Origin: Saccharum officinarum
Lineage: Eukaryota > Streptophyta > Magnoliopsida > Poales > Poaceae
NCBI GenBank assembly: GCA_020631735.1
Contig: CM036223.1
Coordinates: forward strand, 4,564,191 to 4,628,190
Direction of reading: 5' to 3'
DNA length: 64,000 bases
Below the pieces are notes generated by a model, which worked only from the letters and a program-made list of their open reading frames with translations, was not told the DNA's origin and made no database searches. The position numbers were made by a program, and so were the translations under genes. This document shows, one piece after another, positions 56,101 to 64,000 of the stretch; position 1 is the stretch's first letter, and each line of letters begins with the position of its first letter.

Positions 56101-56499
56101 ATGGCTACATCGTCTCATACCCACCCGACGAGCATATCCTTGGTGGCCAGAGGCAACACCAGCCTCACTCTGGGCTCCCACATCTGGTTCGGGAGTCTCG
56201 AGTTCATCATCACCAGGGAAGGTGACAATCTCGACCTCGTCTCACTAACCGACATGCCTGCCAGCTTCCTCAAGCCTGTGGTCGACCTACGGCGCCGATC
56301 CGATGAATTGAAGAACACATGGCCCGATGAGTTTAGCCTGCCTGATCTACCACGAGCTGCTCAGTCCTATCGTGACAGAAAGGTTCACAAGACATCAACT
56401 AATGCTTACCATCTCAGCCCCAAGGCAGGTGAGGTCCAGAGGACCTGCCACAATAGCTCAGGCACGCCATCGCCGACACTCTGGCATCAACGGAAATGA
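56101..56499 (+). CDS. Short sense ORF after the PBS, unknown
   Basis: An open frame of 132 codons starts at the first ATG after the PBS, where gag would begin. It reads MATSSHTHPTSISLVARGNT, then LGSHIWFGSLEFIITREGDN and LKPVVDLRRRSDELKNTWPD. No gag, zinc-knuckle or enzymatic motif is visible. It may be a vestigial gag N-terminus retained with the packaging region. Confidence 0.4.
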   Translation: MATSSHTHPTSISLVARGNTSLTLGSHIWFGSLEFIITREGDNLDLVSLTDMPASFLKPVVDLRRRSDELKNTWPDEFSLPDLPRAAQSYRDRKVHKTSTNAYHLSPKAGEVQRTCHNSSGTPSPTLWHQRK

Positions 56500-57810
56500 G
56501 CTCCAACTCTGACTTCTGCGACTCCGACCACACCAACGACTACGGCGACGACTACCAAGGTAGCACCGGCTTCGCCAAGCTTTAGAAGATGCAATGCTTT
56601 TTACGTATCAACAACTATCTCCTCAATGACGAGTCATGCAACGATGACTTCATCGATCGCTTTGACGGCTACGAGCTCTAATGGCCATGAAAGGGACAAC
56701 CAGGTCCCAACGCAGAATTCGGTTTGCCAAAACCCGCCCCCCGTTATCTCTATTGTTAAATTCCGCCTTTTAATTATTCCTAAAAATCTATATGAACTAT
56801 TTTTGAACTCCCTTGTAATATCGTAAGTTTAAGTGCATCACGTGTATGCATCATACATGCCTCAAGCATGCCTTATACATATGTCATGCCTCATCATCTG
56901 CACACAGTCCGAATCCGGGCCCGGAGATCATAGGCTGGCTCTGCGAAAGGGTTTCGACAGCCGCTCCAGCCCAACAGAGTGAGGGATGGTATACGGGGAG
57001 TGGCACGATAGAGGCCAACACCCAGGTGCCTTGAAGCACCATACGGGACTCCCCGAACCATGTTCGAGCCTTGAAGGACACTGGTTTTAAGGGTTTTTCA
57101 TCGGAGAAAGGCAACAAGCCGCCGGGGTCATACTAGAACGACTCTGGTTACCCTGAATCGGTCGTCGAGGGTATGAGGTCGGTCACTAGATACCTACGTC
57201 AGATCCTCAGCGAACGGGATCCAGGACCTCATTCGAAATGAAATACCCGCTAGCAACTCAAAGGGACACCACAAAAAATGGCCCTATTCGAGATGGATGA
57301 CGTGCCGTTGTCCAACCCCTCCTTTGCAAAAAAGATGCGAGAGGGGAATGCATTGGGCCTCCTAACCGGATCAGACCCACGGGTCTTGATTTTTGGAGGT
57401 CCAGTTTCATATGCACGGTCTACCGAGGCCCGCCGAGACCTAAAGTATGGGGATGGATCACCCAGAGCCTAGATGGTGCCCAAGGGGCAAAAAATTCTGG
57501 CCGATGGACGTCCCATCCGCATGCTAATCTCAGGCGTCGCCGACCCCACCTCAGGCCATGGAGCGGCAGGGGTCATGTCGATGTTAAGACCCTAACCGTG
57601 CCTCGGGGCACGTACCTCCCCTAGGGGACTCCGCCATGCACGCCACCGGCGGTGCTCCGGTGGCTTCCCTTACTAACCAAACGGATTTCACAGAAAGAAT
57701 GACAAAGGAGCTTAAAACCACCACGTTAGCACAGCTCATCATGCGAACAAAATAAAAAGATGCCATGCGTCGCTAGCTGATAAATCTAACAAAATAAAAA
57801 AGAACAAGCC
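56500..57810. other. Non-coding interior of the gypsy element
   Basis: Short frames only. Residual gag-pol is not recognisable on either strand. A frame at 57278-57472 (DVPLSNPSFAKKMREGNALG) has no known domain. Confidence 0.45.
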
Positions 57811-58526
57811 CTAAGGGGAAGCATCGTGGGGGAGCTCCACAAGGATCTGCTGGGCGGGGATGAGGGCAGCCACCGCCTCCTTGGCTAGGCCGTAGCACGC
57901 CACCAGGTCCTCATGGAGGCACAGCGGCTCCTCCGCAGGGAAACCATCAACCTCGGTAAGGTCGGCTCCCACCGACAACTCCGCCATAGCCAGGGAAACC
58001 CCGGTGCTACGGCGGATGCCGCTCTCGATAGCGGCGGTGACATGACGGCGCGGGGCCCAGAGCCGGTCCTCCCTAGTACCCGGGGTGACCCCCAGGTAAT
58101 TCAGGAAGGCGTACAACACGGTGCGGAGACCCTCTAGCTCCATGGACACCCCTGGCACACGATTCCATTCACGATTAGAGGGGAGATGTAAACAAAGAAG
58201 GAAGAAAACAGAAGGGAAGAGAACTCACCAACGCCACGGTGGTCGGCGTGGTCCAGCTGACGGAGGAGGACATCCACCCTCCCTTCAACGTCTGCTGCCG
58301 CCGCACGAACAAGCGCCGGCTCCTCCGCCCACTCCACCCTCGGTCCCGACGGGCTGGCCTTAGCCCTAGGGAGGACATGGCGAGGGCAGAGGCTCACCAT
58401 TGAGATGTCGCCAGTGCGTAGCTGGCGGCCGCTCCCCGTGAAAACCCGATCGCCCGTCCGGCGACGCTGCGCCGCCGGGGGACCGTCCACCTCCTCGGAC
58501 CGCTGCGGAGAGTTGTCGCACGCCAT
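57811..58526 (-). CDS. Antisense spliced accessory gene of the gypsy element
   Basis: The gene lies on the strand opposite to the element. Exon 1 is 58526-58229, starting ATG-GCG-TGC-GAC. A 77-nt intron (58228-58152) has donor GTGAGTTCTC, a pyrimidine-rich middle, a CTAAT branch-like site and acceptor GTGCCAG. Exon 2 is 58151-57811. The joined frame is 639 nt, 212 residues plus stop, with no stop codon. Exon 1 is Arg/Ser-rich with MVSLCPRHVLPRAKASPSGP and a helical EEPALVRAAAADVEGRVDVL. Exon 2 reads LEGLRTVLYAFLNYLGVTPG and ends VELPHDASP. A TATA-like TTTATA on the minus strand lies near 58608. Antisense ORFs near the 3' LTR are known in Tat-lineage elements; function is unknown. Confidence 0.6.
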
Positions 58527-59763
58527 CGAGATCGTGGGATTGTGCTAAGAGATGGTGGAAGTGGAAAGTGGCAATAGGTGTGGGAAGAACAAGTGCCGAG
58601 CCGGGTATAAATAGGATCCAAGCAACCGTTCGGCTGCACGGCTACACAGGACCATCAATATGATCGTGGGACTTGAGCCCACATTCCCACTTCCCATGAA
58701 CCAAAGTGATGGAACCGCCCCCTCCACTCCCCTTGAATAAATCTCGATGTTCCTGCTTACTGCAACGCACTCGTTTAACTCCCAATACCACGGGCTCTCG
58801 GGCTGACGATGGGCCAAACAAGAGAAGCATTTTCCAAAATTAGGTTTGGCCCAGAAGGGCCTCCCCCACGCTCGACTACAACTCATGTCAAAAACCATGT
58901 GGTAATGACTAGCATGGCCCATCGACTTCTGATCAAAACCAAGAAGCTCAAAAGCGGAAGCCGCAGGACATTAGCAGACAAAGCCATTGCAAAGTAAATG
59001 GTCCTGGCGACCAACCCCACCAGGGGGATGGTCGAAGGGACCAACTCTCTGAGACCCCTCAAACTGCCGTAGGGCATAGGGCTCGGGGGCTAGTTCTACC
59101 ATACCCTTGGCACTCTCACTCAACTCTGAGCCCCTCTGCAACCGAAACCCGAACAATAATTCCCGGTGCACCACCCTAAGCTACGTCCAGGACCCCTGGG
59201 CGTTGAACAGTGGGATCCCATCGGAGGGAGGCACCGAGCCCTTAGAGCCCATCAAAAAGATCTGAGGCCCACTGAATGACCCTCGGGTGACCCGGAACGA
59301 GCCTTAGGGTCACTTGCCGACCCTAAGCGAACAGGGTTCGGACCTCCACCCGGACTTAACCGTTGGAACACTTCCGGAAATGCTACCGGCGGCCCGTCAA
59401 GATTTGCATGGCATATTCCTCCCCTCCTCTCGACGAAGGAGATGCACGAAAGACATGAAAAAAGATGAGGCGGCCTTGACCGACCTCTTGCCATGGGCAG
59501 AGGCTCGGGGGCTACCCTTGCACTGAGGCTGAGGCCTCGGATTTACACTCCACACCAGGTTAAGACCTTGGAAGCATATCATATCCTTCCAAGGCCTCGG
59601 GGGCTACACCCGGCGGGCGCGCTCGCGCGCACCCCCTGAAAAAAAGCAGCACAAAGGCAAGCCGTGGCCCCAGCGACGACCTGGCCAAAAGCACGGCAAA
59701 GAGCAAACCCGACGGATAGCCTCTGGAGGAGTATCCCGACTCCTCCACAGTCTCAGGGGCTAC
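58527..59763. other. Gypsy interior between the antisense gene and the 3' LTR
   Basis: Stop-rich in all frames. It contains two repeated purine-rich phrases, CTCGGGGGCTA (59084-59094, 59506-59516 and 59597-59607), and ends with TCTCAGGGGCTAC as the polypurine tract before the LTR at 59764. No gene. Confidence 0.5.
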
Positions 59764-61037
59764 TGTCGGGTACCACAATTAGGGGTACCCTAATTAAGGT
59801 GGAAAACCACCCGGCTCCCCCAAAAAAGCAAACTAAAAGCTAATCTATCCCGTCTGAGGGAAAAATCAACTAGAGAGACCTACGGGCTAAATTCACCCTT
59901 GATCGGCCTCCAGCAAGACGTGTGAGCGAACTAGCCCATCTCCCCACCGCATCTGAGGCTTCACGCCGAGGGGGTCTTGGAACACCTCTGACTCGTCCGA
60001 GGCCTCAGCTCTGGGGTCTCGGACACAGGCCAACCTACGATAACATCGCCGCCTCGTCCGAGCCCCAGAAGACGACATTATCCGTCTCTGCCTCGCCTGA
60101 GACTGGCCTCTGACGCCGCTCCCCCATTGGTGCGCTAGAGACCCCCCTATGACGTAACCCACATTCTCGCATCTGCCCAACCGGACAGGCCAGGAATGAC
60201 TAGGATCAAATCAACACACCATCGCCCAAAACAGGCATGGGGAAGAGCTGCTGGCCACTGTACCACCCATACCGGCACTATACGGACGATTCGTGCCGGC
60301 GCGGCGTACGAAGAGTCACTCTGGGCCACTATTCCTACGATCGGGATAAGATTGCATCGTAATTCCCTTCTCCGAGGCCTCGGCCCTCTATGCCAAGTCA
60401 AACTACAAGGACGAGCACGCCAGCCATAGGACCATGTATGACAGGGCGCATCGCTACAACACCAAAGGACAGAAACCACTCCCTCAACAGTGGCGCACAT
60501 GCCTGGACATGTAGCAACAGTGCCAGAAGTACTAACGCCATGCCTCTACAGGGCAGACCACGTCGCCACCAGATAAGGCCCCCACGAGGCCTCTGGGCTC
60601 CTTCTCCAACAAAGATCGCACCCCGTACTGACATCTTGTAACCCTGCACCTCCTTAAGGATATAAAAGGAGCATGCAGAGACCGTTCCAAAGTGGGGAGA
60701 AAAAGAAAAAGAGACCACGAGCAACAAAACAACACAAGACACACACACAAACATCTCTCCTAGACCTCACGAGGTCTCCAGCAGAGTCACACACACACAC
60801 ACACTTCACTCACACCTTGAGACCTGGGAGCTCCTCCCTCTCTCACCCGCTTATAACCCCTACGACAGGCACTTCGGTGCAAGATAATACAAAATCCTCC
60901 TCCCCCACTGGACGTAGGGCATTTCTCGGCCCGAACCAGTATTAATCGCCTATGTTCTTCTTGCACACCATCCGGACCTCCGACGCGCAGACACACATTA
61001 CTCGTTGGTGCTAGAACCGCCGTTTCTTACACCGACA
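59764..61037 (+). repeat. 3' LTR of the non-autonomous gypsy element
   Basis: The 1274-bp LTR runs TGTCGGGTACCACAATTAGG..CTTACACCGACA. TATA ATATAAAAGG at 60659-60668. The first bases (TGTCGG) and last bases (CCGACA) form a perfect 6-bp inverted repeat that is degraded in the 5' copy. Confidence 0.9.
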
Positions 61038-61042
61038 GATTT

Positions 61043-63956
61043 ATTCCAGATTCTTGAAGAATCTTTATTTTTAATACATAGTAAGATATTATAAGTCTGT
61101 ATTTCTAGCATAACGGGGAAAGTATTGCTAGTAACACCAAATATATTATATCGGTTTTCAGAGGATACTTCCACTCCAAATCTTCAGGTGGACAACGCCT
61201 TATATCACAAGTCTATATACTCTCATAGTAAAAGCTCATGAAATGCACATGTGCTTATATGGTATACCTTTGTTCCTTTCAGTTCCTCTTTTTATTCTTA
61301 TCTCTCGGGTCGTATATGGGTCTTTATCCCTTCCAAGAAATTCACTTATTTTGGTGCATTCAGACTTATAACCATATATTCCTTCAAGGAAAATCCTTCA
61401 GACTTATTTATGGGGGGATCATTTCTCTAAAAGACAGTATTAGTATGAGATTTTGATGTTGCTTTTCATGGATTTTCATAATCCCATAACTGCATATTTT
61501 GATTCATGCCATTAGCCAGATTCATTATATAGCGGAACATATTTTAGAAAACTCATGCCAGAACTAGTCTCTATTAGGACCTTTTGAACCATCGGTTTTC
61601 ACCACCCATTATTCAACGATGACCCATAAGTATCTGAACATCAGGTTCAAGATATTCACTTAGCGATTTTTGGTTCAGCCTCAATTGCATGTTTCATTTA
61701 ACTCGATATATGAGAGCTTCAAGCACTCTTGCTATGGACTTTGTTCCTGAATCCGGGTTCTCACAAAGAGACACATTTAGCAATTATAGAGGCAAACAAG
61801 CGTCGGCATATATTTTCTGACTTTAAACATCTTTGTTATTTCTCAAAATGATGGATCCATTATTGTTCCATATTTCTAGCTTTATAGTACGCGCATTGCT
61901 AGGAATTTCATCTTCAGGATGAACCCCATCATGAGGTGACTCACCAGCAGGGTGATTTCTCAAGAGTATGAGAGGAGTTTTGTCACACTAATGTGAATTT
62001 GCTTCATGAACATATGCTTTTGACTTAGGCCACTAGATCTTATTTGCAGGCGTCCCCGCAGAATTTGACCAAAATGCCGAGGTCAAGTGGATATGAAATT
62101 AATCCTAGGTATATCCACATCTACTTCGGGTAGAAGCATTCGTTTAGATTTTAACCAATTTGGTTGCTCCTCATCAATATAAACAATTATCTGGCATAAC
62201 TCCATGCTATATAATATAGGAGTGTAACTAAACAACTAGTTTAGTTTGGATTTGTGCGTTTTGATTTATAAATATCAAGGCATTTCATAAAATGGGCATT
62301 TATCTCCCCTAATGCTGAGATATTTAATAACATACTAAATTCCCCATCCACCAACTTCTAGTGGTGTATATGTATGCTTCAGTGGTGATTCATTTGGGAA
62401 ATATTACACACTTTATTAGTGGGTTTATTACTATTTTTGTATGCAGTGAGCTCGGACTTTATTAATGTAGTTGCATGAATATTGCGTGTTTTTCCTACTA
62501 AGGAGGAGTATCCTCTACTTCTTATTGAGTCCATAACTTATGATGGATTATAAACTATTCATCTGCATGTTCTTGGTTCAACAAATGTATATGCAGCCTT
62601 CTAGGCTTAACACCTATAGTTACGGATGTAACTCATAATTTAGCCATAACAATCCTTCTAGGACTAATGCTCACCAACTGTTGTATAATTGATAATTAAC
62701 CTATCCATTGCAGATATCAACCTTCTAGGTCATATGCATGAGAAAAGACAATAATGGGCGCATTGTGCTTTTAGACGCGTAGAGCTTGGTGTGCATAAGT
62801 ATGATAGCAAAAATATGGCATATAGTCATGGCTGCAAAGCAGAAATTTTGGATGTAGAGTAATATCATAGTCCAGCTCTTTCTTTTTTTAATTGCCCAAA
62901 TTTGACCCAATTACTCATATGATATAGAAAAATTGAGTCATATATTGCAACATATTTCATGTTCTATATAAAGCATGGCTAGGATTAACTCATTGTTCAA
63001 CATGAAGTGAAGCTGTTAAATAGAACACATAAGACAAGAATTTTCATTTATGTGGGAAATGTTATTTTTAATGCAAAGTCATTTACTTAAGCACAAAAAA
63101 TAGCTTCTTGGCAAGTGCAACATGACCAATATTCTTTAGGATAGACTCATAATGATAGCGCAACTTTCATAGGTAAAAAATACATGTAAGAAATATCATC
63201 TCTAGCAACGTAGTTGCGAAGATCCATGTGGCCTTTAGGGCCTAGGATAACTATTATAATCATTAATTGGTTAAACCAAGTTGGCTCATAGGGATTTAAA
63301 CTTGTTTACCTGCTTGCCATCTTTTGGTAGTTGCCAGGTAGTTCTTAATAAGTAGGTGGGATGTGACATACATAGCTACTAGCCGATATATTGTCGCATT
63401 AGAGTAGTCATGCCATATAGTTGCCACTTTCATTATTTTGTCCTTTATGGGTGAACCCATATAATTTGGTTCACTTTTCTTATAAACAATACAGTGGTTC
63501 CCCTCTACGATGCCCACTGTCATAATTTCAGCGACCATGGATACTCTAATTCAATATCTTAATATGCACTTTGGGCTTCGGTCCAAGAAAGGACATACAT
63601 TGCTCTTCATCGGGAAGAGAATTATTGTGCTTTCGCACTAAAAAAACCTCAAAATAGTATTCCTTTTGGTATTTTTGTAGCAATTTCATGTTGCCTAGGG
63701 GAATGTATTATATATTAGTTTAAAGTCACAAAACGTTGCTTTGAAACAAACCTTAATTAGGATGACACCTTCTGCAGCAGAGAGACAAGGGCAAACATGT
63801 TGACTACAGGTCTTGTGTTAACCCGACTAATGTTGTAAGCCGGCATTATCATGTTTGGCAAATATACGTAGGCAAGTATTAGTTCCCCTCGAGGAAGTTA
63901 CAAATGAATTCAAAATTCAGGTCCTCATGCTATGGTTTTCTTCAGGTTACTTCAGG
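61043..63956 (-). mobile_element. Interior of the minus-strand copia-like element, right part
   Basis: This continues from 54775 after the gypsy element. It is AT-rich with frequent stops on both strands and short frames only. I could not find RT (YVDD), integrase (D-D-E) or zinc-knuckle motifs. It may be a large non-coding interior or a very decayed pol. The other LTR would lie beyond the gap. Confidence 0.45.
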
Positions 63957-64000
63957 NNNNNNNNNNNNNNNNNNNNNNNNNNNNNNNNNNNNNNNNNNNN
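63957..64000. other. Assembly gap (run of N)
   Basis: 44 undetermined bases at the right edge. Confidence 1.

Larger units (their letters stand above)
54776..61037 (+). mobile_element. Non-autonomous gypsy (Tat-like, LARD-type) retrotransposon
   Basis: The 6262-bp element has LTRs at 54776-56038 and 59764-61037 and a perfect target duplication GATTT (54771-54775 and 61038-61042). A primer-binding site TGGCGCGCTAGGTAGGG lies at 56041, as in Tat/RIRE2-like grass elements. The 3.7-kb interior has no readable protease, RT or integrase but carries a short sense ORF (56101) and an antisense spliced gene (58526-57811). It must have been mobilised by a partner's enzymes. It is inserted in the minus-strand copia element. 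Confidence 0.9.

Noticed and set aside
61043..63956. Expected pol of the minus-strand copia element
   Set aside because: No YVDD, D-D-E or zinc-knuckle motif was readable on either strand, so no coding feature is called.

Overview
The window looks like grass (Poaceae) nuclear DNA, most likely an Andropogoneae-type genome such as Saccharum, Miscanthus or Sorghum. The reasons are the long nested retrotransposons, a CACTA element whose ends carry the TTTGCCGAGTGC motif, Tourist-type MITEs, and decayed intron-containing plant genes with GC-rich 5' exons. The species call is inference. No rRNA, tRNA or CRISPR array was found, and the last 44 bases are an assembly gap.

Left part (1-17.7 kb): a SIRE-like LTR remnant is split by a gypsy solo LTR (633-1513, TSD TCATG). 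Next come a minus-strand LINE ORF1 remnant, the last four exons of a cationic amino acid transporter with several breaks, and a papain-like cysteine protease gene (7063-12252). The protease gene has a 2.2-kb retroposon in intron 1, one in-frame stop and a lost catalytic Asn. After small insertions and a tandem duplication lies a minus-strand STAR2/ALS3-type gene (aluminium tolerance ABC transporter membrane subunit), broken by an 8-bp tandem duplication.

Middle (17.5-42.7 kb): a complete but decayed 8.34-kb CACTA transposon (17706-26045, TSD TCT) sits inside an older LINE whose zinc-binding RT tail resumes on the far side. It is followed by more LINE debris and a 5' LTR-gag piece of an Athila/Tat-like gypsy element. 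Into that gag a 12.59-kb SIRE/Maximus copia element is inserted (29690-42276, TSD GTTAG). It has gag, integrase, RT, RNase H and an env-like ORF, all carrying stops or frameshifts.

Right part (42.7-64 kb): it holds a possible WUSCHEL-related terminal exon and exon-like remnants of an unknown gene cut by a 2.07-kb SIRE solo LTR. It also holds a roughly 100-bp tandem array and a GC-rich minisatellite. A minus-strand copia LTR and non-coding interior are split by a 6.26-kb non-autonomous gypsy (Tat-like) element (54776-61037, TSD GATTT). That element lacks recognisable pol but carries an antisense gene with a convincing 77-nt intron.

The strongest leads are: (1) an LTR-like promoter module (the same ACCGGT/GGTAGTACC motifs, the same spacing to a TATA box) placed just upstream of the env-like ORF inside the copia element; (2) the spliced antisense gene in the non-autonomous gypsy element; (3) a combined direct and inverted duplication in the copia gag-pol region; (4) micro-retroposon insertions of 12-16 bp with full target-site duplications.
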